Assembly (NCBI RefSeq): GCF_010731535.1
Contig: NZ_AP022581.1
Coordinates: forward strand, 2,179,952 to 2,243,951
Direction of reading: 5' to 3'
Length of the DNA: 64,000 bases
Source of the DNA: Mycobacterium lacus
GTDB lineage: Bacteria > Actinomycetota > Actinomycetes > Mycobacteriales > Mycobacteriaceae
The notes beneath the pieces are model-generated. The model did not search any database. It worked only from the letters and a program-made list of their open reading frames with translations, and was not told the DNA's origin. Position 1 is the first letter of the stretch, and every line of letters begins with the position of its first letter. Of the stretch, positions 10,740 to 19,590 are shown one piece after another. The translations under genes were made by a program, and so were the position numbers.

Positions 10740-11614
10740 GAGGGTGGGCCACTTGGACGTTGACTCAGCTTCTGGGACAGGGCGGTCGCGAAGGTGTGGG
10801 CATCGCCTGGCCAGCGCGCGGACAGGTAGTTGTCGTCGACGACGACAAATGCCGGTCGCGAGTCGGTCGTCGTGTCCCGCACCATCCCGGAGTTCTTCAG
10901 CCACCTGTGCGGTGATCCGCGGGCGACGTCGCGGAAGTCCGATGGATCTTTAAGGGCGCGAGTAACTTCCGACTGCACTGACATGTACCCACCGGGCTGA
11001 CCGGGCCCGTCGGGGTAGGTGCGGTAGTAATCGGGATCCCAGAAACGGGTGCGGCGGGTCAGCTGCCAGGCGCGCCGCTCCATCGCCCATGTCAACGACG
11101 TAGTCCTGCGCCCGTAGAGGACCGACCGGCCGGTGGTCGGATCGATGCTGCGAGCGGCGAGCAGCACGCCGTGACAGATCGCGGCCACGATCACCCCGCG
11201 GGCAAACGCATCCACGACGAGCCGCTGCAGCGTGTCGCTGTCGATGTAGCTGCGCATTCCCCGGGCGCGGTGCCCGCCGGGCAAAAGCAGAGCGTCGATG
11301 CCGTCGAGGGTGGCTTGAGTCCAGCTGATCGGATGCCGAAACTCGGTCGATTGCAGCATTTCTGCATAGGCGCGGCGACCGTCCTTATTCGCCCTCAGCA
11401 TTCGCCCGACTATCGCGACAGCGCCGAAAACCGGTAGCGCAGACCAGATGTCCAAACCTCGCCCGGTCACCATGATGTCGTCGGCGACGCCCGGCCTGCC
11501 GCTTTCGGTCGCAAAGACCACCCGGTGACCGTTGGCGGTCAAGACCCGCCAGCTGACCGCGACCTCGGTCGGGTCGAAGTCACGGTCCGGAATGGGGATC
11601 AGGACGGTGCTCAT
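10736..11614 (-). CDS. DJ-1/PfpI-type glutamine amidotransferase-like protein
   Basis: This 292-residue protein carries the class I glutamine amidotransferase-like fold of the DJ-1/PfpI superfamily. The nucleophile elbow is GVIVAAICHGVLLAARS with Cys147-His148; GIDALLLPGGHRARGM provides the preceding glycine-rich loop. The C-terminal 100 residues (WDPDYYRTYPDGPG..., then DTTTDSRPAFVVVDDNYLSARWPGDAHTFA) look like the usual extension of this subgroup, where the last motif includes the Y-x-S-x-R-x-P pattern. Deglycase, chaperone or amidase activity cannot be decided. It lies where M. tuberculosis has the Rv2055c-Rv2060 ribosomal-paralogue and metal-transport genes. Only 5 bp separate it from the upstream Rv2061c-like gene, so the two are probably co-transcribed. 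Confidence 0.8.
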   Translation of the reverse strand: MSTVLIPIPDRDFDPTEVAVSWRVLTANGHRVVFATESGRPGVADDIMVTGRGLDIWSALPVFGAVAIVGRMLRANKDGRRAYAEMLQSTEFRHPISWTQATLDGIDALLLPGGHRARGMRSYIDSDTLQRLVVDAFARGVIVAAICHGVLLAARSIDPTTGRSVLYGRRTTSLTWAMERRAWQLTRRTRFWDPDYYRTYPDGPGQPGGYMSVQSEVTRALKDPSDFRDVARGSPHRWLKNSGMVRDTTTDSRPAFVVVDDNYLSARWPGDAHTFATALSQKLSQRPSGPPS

Positions 11615-11619
11615 GGGGA

Positions 11620-12015
11620 TCAGCCACTGGCCACTTTGAGCTCGAGGCCGATGTTGTTCTCCATGCCGCCGCGTAGCTTGCTGAAGAAATTGAAGACCTT
11701 GCCCACGATGCCGTACCGGTTGCCGATCGCCTCGTAGACCGCGCCGGTTTGCGATTTGTCGAGGATGACCGCGGTGCCCTCGACGGCCTCACTTTTCGGG
11801 CGACCACGTATGTCGCAGATGGCCAGCGTCACGCGGGGGGTATTGCGGATCCGCTTGACCTTCCACGACTTTCCCTCGGTGATGACCAGCAGGCGGTCGC
11901 CGCGGTCGCTGTCCAAGGCGGCCCAGACCGGGACCGGTTTGGGGCGACCGTCCTTGGTGAAGGTGGTCAGCAGGATGTATTGCGCTTTGGCGAGGTCGGC
12001 AAAAGTTGGCTTCAC
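11620..12015 (-). CDS. PPOX-class split-barrel flavin/deazaflavin-binding protein (Rv2061c-like)
   Basis: This 131-residue split beta-barrel protein belongs to the pyridoxamine-5'-phosphate oxidase-like, F420-associated family. The N-terminal stretch KAQYILLTTFTKDGRPKPVPVW and the following WKVKRIRNTPRVTLAICD are characteristic. VEGTAVILD and VFNFFSKLRGGMENNIGLELKVA close the fold. I chose the GTG giving VKPTFADLAKAQ, matching the usual N-terminus. The in-frame ATG 39 bp upstream would lie inside the large palindrome at 12031-12094 and is unlikely. F420 rather than FMN as cofactor is inference from mycobacterial relatives. It probably heads a two-gene unit with the DJ-1/PfpI gene. Confidence 0.85.
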   Translation of the reverse strand: MKPTFADLAKAQYILLTTFTKDGRPKPVPVWAALDSDRGDRLLVITEGKSWKVKRIRNTPRVTLAICDIRGRPKSEAVEGTAVILDKSQTGAVYEAIGNRYGIVGKVFNFFSKLRGGMENNIGLELKVASG

Positions 12016-12030
12016 GGGTGCCAACCTACC

Positions 12031-12094
12031 CGGCGAGCAGACGCAGAATCGCACGCGGAAGGCGTTCCGCGTGCGATTCTGCGTCTGCTCGCCG
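12031..12094. repeat. 64-bp perfect palindrome (30-bp arms, 4-bp loop), likely terminator of cobN
   Basis: The arm runs from CGGCGAGCAGACGCAGAATC to GCACGCGGAA and is followed after GGCG by its exact reverse complement, ending in GCGTCTGCTCGCCG. It lies 2 bp after the cobN stop codon on the minus strand and 15 bp before the GTG of the Rv2061c-like gene. It must form a very stable hairpin in cobN mRNA and is probably the cobN terminator. The core GCAGACGCAGAATCGC resembles a palindrome I recall as recurrent between mycobacterial genes, so a mobile or amplified origin is possible. Confidence 0.75.
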
Positions 12095-12096
12095 TA

Positions 12097-15000
12097 CTAA
12101 CCTTCCAGGTCGGCCTCGGTTTCCAGCAGCGCCTGGCGCAGGCCGTCGAGGGTGTGCGCGCGCGGGTCGGCCCACATGCCGCGGCTGGCCGCCTCCAGCA
12201 GCCGTTCAGCCATGCCGTGCAGCGCCCACGGATTGGACTCCGCCATGAACTTGCGGTTCTCCGGATCCAGCACGTAGCGCTCGGTGATCTGCTCGTACAT
12301 CCAGTCGGCCATCACCCCGGCGGTGGCGTCGTAGCCGAATAGGTAGTCGACGGTCGCCGCCATCTCGAAGGCGCCCTTGTAGCCGTGCCGGCGCATCGCG
12401 GCCATCCAGCGCGGATTGACCACGCGGGCGCGGAAGACCCGGGCGGTCTCCTCCGACAGTGTGCGGGTGCGGATCGCGTCGGCTCGGGTGTTGTCGCCGA
12501 TGTAGGCGGCGGGCGCCTGTCCGGTCAGTGCGCGCACCGCGGCCACCATGCCGCCGTGGTACTGGAAGTAATCGTCGGAGTCCGCGATGTCGTGTTCGCG
12601 GGTGTCGGTGTTCTTGGCGGCCACCGCGATGCGCCGGTACTGGCGATTCATATCATCGGTGGCGCGCCGACCGTCCAAACCGCGCCCGTAGGCGAATCCG
12701 CCCCAGGCGGTGTACACCTGCGCGAGGTCGGCGTCGTCACGCCAGTTGCGGCTATCGATCAGCTGCAGCAGGCCGGCCCCATAGGTTCCCGGTTTCGATC
12801 CGAAAATCCTTGTGGTGGAACGCCGTCGGTCACCGTGTTGCGCCAGGTCGGCTTGGGCGTGCGCGCGTATGTAGTTGTCCTCGGCGGGCTCGTCGAGGTC
12901 GGCGACCAACCCCACCGCGTCGTCGAGCATCGTCACGACATGCGGGAAGGCGTCCCGGAAGAACCCGGAGATCCGCACCGTCACGTCGATGCGGGGCCGG
13001 CCCAGCTCGGCCACCGGAATCGGCGTCAGGCCGACAACCCGGCGCGAGGCGTCGTCCCAGACCGGCCGAACACCCAGCAGGGCAAGCACTTCGGCGATGT
13101 CGTCGCCGGCGGTGCGCATCGCCGAGGTGCCCCACACCGACAGCCCGACCGACCGCGGCCACCCTCCATGGTCGTCCCGGTAGCGGGTGAGCAACGAATC
13201 CGCCAGCGCCACACCGGCTTCCCACGCCAGCCGCGAAGGCACCGCCTTGGGGTCGACGGAATAGAAGTTGCGCCCGGTGGGCAGCACGTTGACCAGGCCG
13301 CGCAGCGGCGAGCCCGAAGGCCCGGCCGCGATGAACCGGCCGTCCAGAGCTCTTAGCACCTGGTCGATCTCGGCTTCCGTGCCGGCCAGCCGCGGCACCA
13401 CCTCGGTGGCCGCGAACCGCAACACCGCCGCGACGTCCGCGCTGCTGGTGAGCCGGTCGGCCGCGGCGGGGTCCCAGCCGGTGGCTTGCAGCCCCGCGAC
13501 CACCGCGCGCGCCGCCGCCTCGACCTGATCCACCGACGTGCGTTCGTCGGTGCCGTCCTCGGCCAGGCCGAGCGCCTGGCGCAGGCCGGGGATGACATGC
13601 TCGCCGCCGAACAGCTGGCGCGCCCGCAGGATTGCCAGCACCAAGTCGAGTTCGGTCTCCCCCGTTGGCTTTTGCCCGAGAATGTGCAGACCGTCGCGGA
13701 TCTGGACGTCCTTGATCTCGCACAACCACCCGTCGACGTGCAGCAGCATGTCATCGAACGAGTCCTCTCCCGGACGTTCGGTGAGTCCCAGGTCGTGGTC
13801 CATCTTGGCGGCCCGGATCAGCGTCCAGATCTGCTGGCGGATGGCGGGCAGCTTGCCCGGGTCCAGCGCGGCGACGCTGGCGTGCTCGTCGAGCAACTGT
13901 TCCAAACGCGCGATGTCGCCGTAGGTTTCCGCACGGGCCATCGGCGGGATCAAATGGTCGACAAGCACCGCGTGGGCCCGCCTCTTGGCCTGAGTGCCTT
14001 CGCCGGGATCGTTGACCAGGAACGGGTAGATCAGCGGCAGGTTGCCCAGCGCCGCGTCGGCTCCGCAGGCCGCCGACATGCCCAGCGTCTTTCCCGGCAG
14101 CCACTCCAGGTTGCCGTGCTTGCCCAGGTGCACGACGGCGTGCGCCCCGAAGCCCGCGTCCAGCCACCGATAGGCGGCCAGGTAGTGGTGGCTGGGTGGC
14201 AGGTCCGGATCGTGGTAGATGGCCACCGGATTCTCCCCGAAGCCACGCGGCGGCTGCACCATCACCACCACGTTGCCGGCTTGCATGGCGGCGATGACGA
14301 TGTCGCCGTCGGGATCGTTCGTGCGGTCGACGAACAGATCCCCCGGCGGCGGACCCCAGTGCGCCTGCACGGCCTCGGTGAGCTCGTGGGGCAGGGTCGC
14401 GAACCAGTCGCGATAGTCCTTGGCGCGCACCCGGATCGGGTTGCCGGCCAGCTGTCCGGCGGTGAGCCAGTCGGGGTCTTGTCCGCCGCGTTCGATCAGC
14501 GCATGGATGAGCGCGTCACCGTCGCCCGCGTCGACACCCGGCAGGTTGCCCACCTGATACCCGCGCTCGCGCATCGCGCGCAGCAGGGCCACCGCGCTGG
14601 CCGGGGTGTCCAGCCCGACGGCGTTGCCGATGCGGGCGTGCTTGGTCGGGTACGCCGAGAACACCACGGCCACCCGCTTGTCGGCAGGCTCGACGTGCCG
14701 CAGCTGCGCGTGCCGGACCGCCAACCCCGCCACCCGGGCGCAGCGCTCCGGATCGGCGACATAGGAGATCAACCCGTCGTCGTCAATCTCCTTGAACGAG
14801 AACGGAACTGTGATGATGCGGCCGTCGAACTCGGGCACCGCCACCTGGCTGGCGACGTCGAGCGGGCTCAGGCCGTCGTCGTTGTCACGCCATTGATTCC
14901 GCGGGCTGGTCAGACAGAGACCCTGCAGGATCGGGATGTCCAGGGCCGCCAGGTGCTCCACGTTCCAGCTGTCGTCATCACCGCCGGCCGACGCAGTGGC

Positions 15001-15672
15001 GGGTCTCAAGCCCCCGGCGGCCAGCACGGTGACCACCATGGCGTCGGCGTCGCCGAGCGCGTCCAGCAGCTCCGGCTCGGCGGTGCGCAGCGACGCGCAA
15101 AAGACCGGCAGCGCACGCGCGCCAGCGTTTTCGATTGCGTGGCACAGCGCCTCGACATAGGCGGTGTTGCCGGCCAGGTGCTGCGCGCGGTAGTACAGCA
15201 CCGCGATCGTCGGGCCTGGGCCGGGCCGGGCATCCGCGCGCGAAAGCTCACCCCAGGTCGGGGTCCTCACCGGCGGTGTGAACCCGTAACCGGTCATCAA
15301 CACGGTGTCGGACAGGAATGCGTGCAATTGGCGCAGGTTGTCCACGCCGCCGTGAGCCAGGTAGATGTGCGCCTGCACCGCGATGCCGGCCGCAACCGTG
15401 GAAAGACCGGTCAGCTCGGCGTCGGCGGCTTGCTCGCCGCTGACCAGCACCGTCGGCACGCCGCTGGCGATCACCGCGTCGATGCCGCTCCTCCAGGCGC
15501 GGTAGCCGCCGAGAATCCGCACCACCACGATCGACGCGTCCGCCAGCAGGCCGGGCAGTTCTGAATCGGACAGCCGCGACGGGTTGGCCCACCGATAGTT
15601 TTTCCCGCTGGAACGGGCGCTGATGAGGTCGGTGTCGGAGGTCGACAACAGCAGGACGCTCGGCTCAACCAC
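12097..15672 (-). CDS. cobN: Cobaltochelatase subunit CobN
   Basis: This is the large subunit of the ATP-dependent aerobic cobaltochelatase (CobNST), which inserts cobalt into hydrogenobyrinic acid a,c-diamide. About 1190 residues match the usual mycobacterial length and cover the whole CobN/magnesium chelatase H domain without interruption. Recognisable blocks are SARSSGKNYRWANPSRL at the N-terminus, LGKHGNLEWLPGKTLGMSA in the middle, LPTGRNFYSVDPKAVPS and MAAMRRHGYKGAFEMAATVDY towards the C-terminus. I chose the GTG giving VVEPSVLLLSTSD; another GTG 18 bp upstream is possible. It is transcribed alone to the left, with the large palindrome right after the stop. The CobS and CobT partners are not in this window. 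Confidence 0.96.
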   Translation of the reverse strand: MVEPSVLLLSTSDTDLISARSSGKNYRWANPSRLSDSELPGLLADASIVVVRILGGYRAWRSGIDAVIASGVPTVLVSGEQAADAELTGLSTVAAGIAVQAHIYLAHGGVDNLRQLHAFLSDTVLMTGYGFTPPVRTPTWGELSRADARPGPGPTIAVLYYRAQHLAGNTAYVEALCHAIENAGARALPVFCASLRTAEPELLDALGDADAMVVTVLAAGGLRPATASAGGDDDSWNVEHLAALDIPILQGLCLTSPRNQWRDNDDGLSPLDVASQVAVPEFDGRIITVPFSFKEIDDDGLISYVADPERCARVAGLAVRHAQLRHVEPADKRVAVVFSAYPTKHARIGNAVGLDTPASAVALLRAMRERGYQVGNLPGVDAGDGDALIHALIERGGQDPDWLTAGQLAGNPIRVRAKDYRDWFATLPHELTEAVQAHWGPPPGDLFVDRTNDPDGDIVIAAMQAGNVVVMVQPPRGFGENPVAIYHDPDLPPSHHYLAAYRWLDAGFGAHAVVHLGKHGNLEWLPGKTLGMSAACGADAALGNLPLIYPFLVNDPGEGTQAKRRAHAVLVDHLIPPMARAETYGDIARLEQLLDEHASVAALDPGKLPAIRQQIWTLIRAAKMDHDLGLTERPGEDSFDDMLLHVDGWLCEIKDVQIRDGLHILGQKPTGETELDLVLAILRARQLFGGEHVIPGLRQALGLAEDGTDERTSVDQVEAAARAVVAGLQATGWDPAAADRLTSSADVAAVLRFAATEVVPRLAGTEAEIDQVLRALDGRFIAAGPSGSPLRGLVNVLPTGRNFYSVDPKAVPSRLAWEAGVALADSLLTRYRDDHGGWPRSVGLSVWGTSAMRTAGDDIAEVLALLGVRPVWDDASRRVVGLTPIPVAELGRPRIDVTVRISGFFRDAFPHVVTMLDDAVGLVADLDEPAEDNYIRAHAQADLAQHGDRRRSTTRIFGSKPGTYGAGLLQLIDSRNWRDDADLAQVYTAWGGFAYGRGLDGRRATDDMNRQYRRIAVAAKNTDTREHDIADSDDYFQYHGGMVAAVRALTGQAPAAYIGDNTRADAIRTRTLSEETARVFRARVVNPRWMAAMRRHGYKGAFEMAATVDYLFGYDATAGVMADWMYEQITERYVLDPENRKFMAESNPWALHGMAERLLEAASRGMWADPRAHTLDGLRQALLETEADLEG

Positions 15673-15746
15673 CCCCCATTCGTACCGCACGGTGATTGCC
15701 GCGGGCTGGGGTGGGAACCTTATTACACGGGACGTGAGGAGCGGAA

Positions 15747-16232
15747 ATGCAGGAATCGCACTTGATGGCCGGTGTGCGTCGGGCCCTTGTCGTGGCCGGC
15801 GCCGGGTTCGGTGTCGCGCTGCTCGGCGCGGGCGTGGCGCGTGCCGCCGACCCGGTCCAGTTGAGGAGCCGATTGGGCGATTGGTGTCTCGACGGCCCGA
15901 ATGGCGGCAGCACCGCGACGATGGTCAACCCCTGCGATGGGTCGAAGTCCCAGCTCTGGGCTTTCAACCCCGCCGGCCAGATCGAAAGCGTGGCGGTCCC
16001 GGGGAATTGCCTGAGCATCAGTGGCGCAGCGGACAACACCCCGGTGCTGCTCATGCCCTGCCATCCCAATGCGGACAACGGGCGGTGGACTCACCAGAGC
16101 AACGGCCAGCTCACCAGTGCGCTCGGTCCCTGCCTCAACGTTTCCGGCGGCGTCGCGCGGCCCGGGACTCCGGTGATCGCCTACCACTGCATCGCGGACG
16201 TCGAAGACGAACAGTGGGATAGCGTTTCGTGA
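15747..16232 (+). CDS. Secreted ricin-type beta-trefoil lectin protein
   Basis: This 161-residue protein has a Sec signal peptide: [24 protein letters not shown], cleavage expected after ARA near residue 33. One beta-trefoil (ricin B-type) domain follows, with three repeats visible by their Q/R-x-W signatures: SQLWAFNPAGQI, GRWTHQSNGQLTS and EQWDSVS. Each is preceded by the expected cysteine-containing loops (WCLDGPNGG, NCLSISG, PCLNVSG), so disulfides are likely. It is probably an exported carbohydrate-binding protein. A spaced GAGG Shine-Dalgarno is seen upstream. It ends 1 bp before the cobG ATG, so it appears to share the cobG transcript, an odd partner for cobalamin synthesis. M. tuberculosis has the unrelated antitoxin gene Rv2063 at this place. 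Confidence 0.85.
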   Translation: MQESHLMAGVRRALVVAGAGFGVALLGAGVARAADPVQLRSRLGDWCLDGPNGGSTATMVNPCDGSKSQLWAFNPAGQIESVAVPGNCLSISGAADNTPVLLMPCHPNADNGRWTHQSNGQLTSALGPCLNVSGGVARPGTPVIAYHCIADVEDEQWDSVS

Positions 16233-16233
16233 C

Positions 16234-17391
16234 ATGCCCCGAGCGCGTGACATCGACGCCTGCCCGGGCGCGCTGCGGGTGCATCAGGCCGCCGACGGCG
16301 CGTTGGTGCGGGTCCGGCTGCCAGGCGGAATCATCACCGCCGCCCAGTTGGCGACGCTGGCCCGCTTGTCGAGCGGGGTGGGCTCGGGAACGCTCGAGCT
16401 GACCGCGCGCGGCAACGTGCAGCTGCGCGGGATCCGCGATGTCGAGGCCGCGGCGGGCGCCCTGGCGGCCGCCGGCCTGCTGCCGTCGGCGACGCACGAG
16501 CGGGTCCGCAACATCGTCGCGTCGCCGCTGTCCGGCCGGGTCGGCGGGAAGGCCGACGTTCGGCCGTGGGTGGGCGAGCTGGACGCCGCGATCCGCGCCG
16601 AACCCGCGCTCGCCGAGCTGGGCGGGCGCTTCTGGTTCAGTGTCGACGACGGCCGCGCCGACGTGTCCGGGCTGGGCGCCGACGTCGGCGTGCACGTGCT
16701 GGACGACGGCTGCGCGCTGGTGCTCGCGGGGCGTAATACCGGTGTGCGGGTCAACAATGTCACCGAGACGCTGCTCGCCATTGCGCTGCGCTTTGTCGAA
16801 GTCCGCGGAAAGGCTTGGCGGGTAAGTGAATTGGCGGACATCAACAAATTGCTGCCGGGGGTCGAGCTACGCCCGGCGTTCCCGCCCCTCACCCGGGGAC
16901 CGGTTGGCTGGATACCGCAGGACGACGGCCGTGTCGCGCTGGGCGCCGCGGTGCCGCTGGGAGTCCTGGCCGCACGTGTCGCGGAGTGTCTCGCCGCGAT
17001 CGAGGCCCCGCTGGTGGTCACGCCATGGCGATCGGTGCTGGTGTGCGATCTCAGTGAAGAAGTGGCGGACGCCGCGTTGCGGGTGCTGGCGCCGTTGGGG
17101 CTGGTGTTCGACGAAGCCTCGCCCTGGCTGCGCGTCAGCGCGTGCACGGGCAGCCCGGGCTGCGCGCGCTCGGCCGCTGACGTGCGAACCGATGCGGCGC
17201 AGTCACTGGGTCCACACGGCGCCGCATCCGTCGTGCATCGGCACTTCGTCGGCTGCGAACGCGCATGCGGCAGCCCGCCCGCCGGTGAGGTCCTGGTAGC
17301 CACTGGACAGGGGTACAGGCTTGTGAGGTCCGTGGCGACCGCAAGCGCGGCCAAGCCGGGCGCCGGCGGTCGCCACGCAAACAGCCCTTAG
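16234..17391 (+). CDS. cobG: Precorrin-3B synthase CobG
   Basis: This oxygen-dependent iron-sulfur enzyme of the aerobic cobalamin pathway oxidises precorrin-3A to precorrin-3B before ring contraction. It belongs to the nitrite/sulfite reductase family and is shorter (385 residues) than the assimilatory reductases. The four cluster ligands are Cys304 and Cys310 (SACTGSPGC) and Cys341 and Cys345 (GCERACGSP). The ferredoxin-like half-domains are visible in LELTARGNVQLRGIRD and NTGVRVNNVTETL. It is followed by cobH after 9 bp and then cobIJ, forming one rightward unit. Confidence 0.95.
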   Translation: MPRARDIDACPGALRVHQAADGALVRVRLPGGIITAAQLATLARLSSGVGSGTLELTARGNVQLRGIRDVEAAAGALAAAGLLPSATHERVRNIVASPLSGRVGGKADVRPWVGELDAAIRAEPALAELGGRFWFSVDDGRADVSGLGADVGVHVLDDGCALVLAGRNTGVRVNNVTETLLAIALRFVEVRGKAWRVSELADINKLLPGVELRPAFPPLTRGPVGWIPQDDGRVALGAAVPLGVLAARVAECLAAIEAPLVVTPWRSVLVCDLSEEVADAALRVLAPLGLVFDEASPWLRVSACTGSPGCARSAADVRTDAAQSLGPHGAASVVHRHFVGCERACGSPPAGEVLVATGQGYRLVRSVATASAAKPGAGGRHANSP

Positions 17392-17400
17392 GGTGGGCGG

Positions 17401-18027
17401 GTGCTCGACTACATCCGCGACGCGGCCGAAATCTACCGGCTGTCGTTCGCGGCGATCCGCGCCGAAGCCGACCTGACGCGATTCCCCGCCGATGTGGCCC
17501 GCGTCGTGGTCCGGCTGATCCACACCTGCGGGCAGGTCGATGTCACCGAACATGTCGCCTACACCGACGACGTCGTCACCCGGGCCAGCGCCGCGTTAAC
17601 GGAAGGCGCTCCGGTGCTGTGCGATTCGTCGATGGTGGCCGCCGGAATCACCGCCGCGCGGCTGCCCGCCGGCAACCAGGTGGTGACGCTGGTCGCCGAT
17701 CCGCGCGCGGCCGAGCTGGCGGCCCGTCGGCAAACCACCCGCTCGGCGGCCGGCGTGGAACTGTGGGCCGACCGGCTCGCCGGTGCCATCGTGGCCATCG
17801 GCAACGCGCCCACCGCACTGTTCCGGCTGCTGGAGCTGATCGACGAGGGCGTCGCGGCGCCGGCGGCCGTGCTGGGCGGACCGGTCGGCTTCGTCGGCTC
17901 CGCGCAAGCCAAGCAGGAACTCATCGATCGGCCGCGCGGCATGTCGTATCTGGTGGTCCGCGGCCGCCGCGGCGGCAGCGCCATGGCCGCCGCCGCCGTC
18001 AACGCGATGGCGACCGGCAGCGAATGA
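17401..18027 (+). CDS. cobH: Precorrin-8X methylmutase CobH
   Basis: CobH moves the methyl group from C-11 to C-12, turning precorrin-8X into hydrogenobyrinic acid. The 208-residue protein is full length. His41 in [13 protein letters not shown] is the catalytic histidine position of the family. [16 protein letters not shown] and the C-terminal [17 protein letters not shown] are typical conserved blocks. The start is GTG with only a weak GGGCGGG upstream. The stop codon overlaps the cobIJ ATG (ATGA), so the two are translationally coupled. Confidence 0.95.
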   Translation: MLDYIRDAAEIYRLSFAAIRAEADLTRFPADVARVVVRLIHTCGQVDVTEHVAYTDDVVTRASAALTEGAPVLCDSSMVAAGITAARLPAGNQVVTLVADPRAAELAARRQTTRSAAGVELWADRLAGAIVAIGNAPTALFRLLELIDEGVAAPAAVLGGPVGFVGSAQAKQELIDRPRGMSYLVVRGRRGGSAMAAAAVNAMATGSE

Positions 18028-19496
18028 CCGCCCGGGGCACGCTATGGGGAGTCGGGCTGGGGCCCGGCGACCCGGAGCTGGTGACCGTCAAGGCCGCCCG
18101 GGTGATCGCCGAGGCCGACGTGGTGGCCTACCACAGCGCCCGCCATGGTCGCAGCATCGCCCGCGGTATCGCCGGACCGTATCTGCGGCCCGGTCAGATC
18201 GAGGAGCACCTGATCTATCCGGTGACCACCGAACCGACCGATCACCCCGGCGGCTACGCCGGCGCGCTCGAGGACTTCTACGCCGACGCCACCCGCAGGA
18301 TCGCCGCGCACCTCGACGCCGGGCGCAACGTCGCGCTGCTCGCCGAGGGCGACCCCCTGTTCTACAGCTCCTACATGCATCTGCACACCCGGCTGACGCG
18401 TCGGTTCAACGCCGTCATCGTGCCCGGTGTGACGTCGGTGAGCGCGGCCTCGGCGGCTGTCGCCACCCCGCTGGTGACCGGCGACGAGGTGCTGTCGGTG
18501 CTGCCCGGCACGTTGCCGGCCGCCGAGCTGGCCCGCCGGCTCGCCGACGCCGACGCGGCCGTGGTGCTCAAACTGGGCCGTTCGTATCACAATGTGCGGG
18601 AAGCACTTTCGGCGTCTGGTCAGCTGGACGACGCGTTCTACGTGGAGCGCGCCAGCACCCCCGGGCAACGCGTGCTGCCCGCGTCGGAGGTCGACGAGTC
18701 CGCGGTGCCGTACTTCTCGCTGGCCGTGCTGCCGGGCGGGCGGCGGCCAGTGTCGATCGCCGGCGGCGTCGCGGTGGTCGGCCTGGGGCCCGGTGACAGC
18801 GACTGGATGACTCCGCAGAGCCGGCGCGAACTGGCCAGAGCGACCGATCTGATCGGCTACCGCGGCTACCTCGACCGGGTCGCGGTCCGGGACGGCCAGC
18901 GGCGCCATCCCAGCGACAACGCCGACGAGCCCGCGCGGGCGCGCCTGGCCTGCTCGCTGGCCGAGCAAGGGCGCGCCGTGGCGGTGGTGTCGTCGGGCGA
19001 TCCGGGGGTGTTCGCGATGGCCACGGCCGTGCTGGAGGAAGCCAAGCAGTGGCCGGGCGTGCGGATCCGGGTGATTCCGGCGATGACGGCCGCGCAGGCC
19101 GTCGCCAGCCGGGTCGGGGCCCCGTTGGGCCACGACTACGCGGTGATCTCGTTGTCCGACCGGCTCAAGCCGTGGGAGGTGATCGCCGCGCGCCTGACCG
19201 CCGCAGCCGCGGCCGATTTGGTGCTGGCCATCTACAACCCGGCGTCGAAGACGCGGACCTGGCAGGTCGGTGCGATGCGCGACCTGCTGTTGGCCCACCG
19301 CGAACCCGGCACGCCCGTGGTGATCGGGCGCAACGTCTCCGGGCCCGACGAGGACGTCCGGGTGGTGCGGTTGGCCGACCTGAACCCCGCCGACGTCGAC
19401 ATGCGCTGCCTGCTGATCGTCGGCTCCTCCCAAACCCAGTGGTACTCAGCGGATTCCGGCGACCGGGTGTTCACTCCGCGGCGCTACCCGACATGA
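18024..19496 (+). CDS. cobIJ: CobIJ fusion: precorrin-2 C20- and precorrin-3B C17-methyltransferase
   Basis: This 490-residue protein fuses two SAM-dependent tetrapyrrole methylases. The N-terminal CobI half (about residues 1-240) begins [22 protein letters not shown] and has the [12 protein letters not shown] motif. The CobJ half (about 245-490) restarts with [18 protein letters not shown] and has [12 protein letters not shown] and [11 protein letters not shown]. CobI methylates C-20 of precorrin-2; CobJ contracts the ring while methylating C-17 of precorrin-3B. The fusion is normal for mycobacteria. The reading frame is open upstream through cobH but the ATG at the cobH stop is the true start. 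In M. tuberculosis Rv2067c follows; here there is only a 94-bp gap before the convergent blaC. Confidence 0.95.
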   Translation: MTARGTLWGVGLGPGDPELVTVKAARVIAEADVVAYHSARHGRSIARGIAGPYLRPGQIEEHLIYPVTTEPTDHPGGYAGALEDFYADATRRIAAHLDAGRNVALLAEGDPLFYSSYMHLHTRLTRRFNAVIVPGVTSVSAASAAVATPLVTGDEVLSVLPGTLPAAELARRLADADAAVVLKLGRSYHNVREALSASGQLDDAFYVERASTPGQRVLPASEVDESAVPYFSLAVLPGGRRPVSIAGGVAVVGLGPGDSDWMTPQSRRELARATDLIGYRGYLDRVAVRDGQRRHPSDNADEPARARLACSLAEQGRAVAVVSSGDPGVFAMATAVLEEAKQWPGVRIRVIPAMTAAQAVASRVGAPLGHDYAVISLSDRLKPWEVIAARLTAAAAADLVLAIYNPASKTRTWQVGAMRDLLLAHREPGTPVVIGRNVSGPDEDVRVVRLADLNPADVDMRCLLIVGSSQTQWYSADSGDRVFTPRRYPT

Positions 19497-19590
19497 GGTG
19501 ACGCTGGCTGGACGCTCGCCGAATGTGCACCCGCCGCGAATCCGAGCGCAATTTTTCGCAGCCGGTGCACGCTGGGCGCGGGCGAAGCGA

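Noticed and set aside
13486..15564. 692-codon plus-strand frame opposite cobN
   Set aside because: Composition of an antisense shadow (Arg, His, Gln, Val); CobN is conserved along its full length on the other strand.
15673..15746. Adenosylcobalamin riboswitch in front of cobN
   Set aside because: The gap to the divergent lectin gene is only 74 bp and shows no B12-box-like element; too short for the full aptamer.
18042..19433. 463-codon minus-strand frame over cobIJ
   Set aside because: His/Arg/Gln-rich shadow without motifs; both methylase halves are intact on the plus strand.
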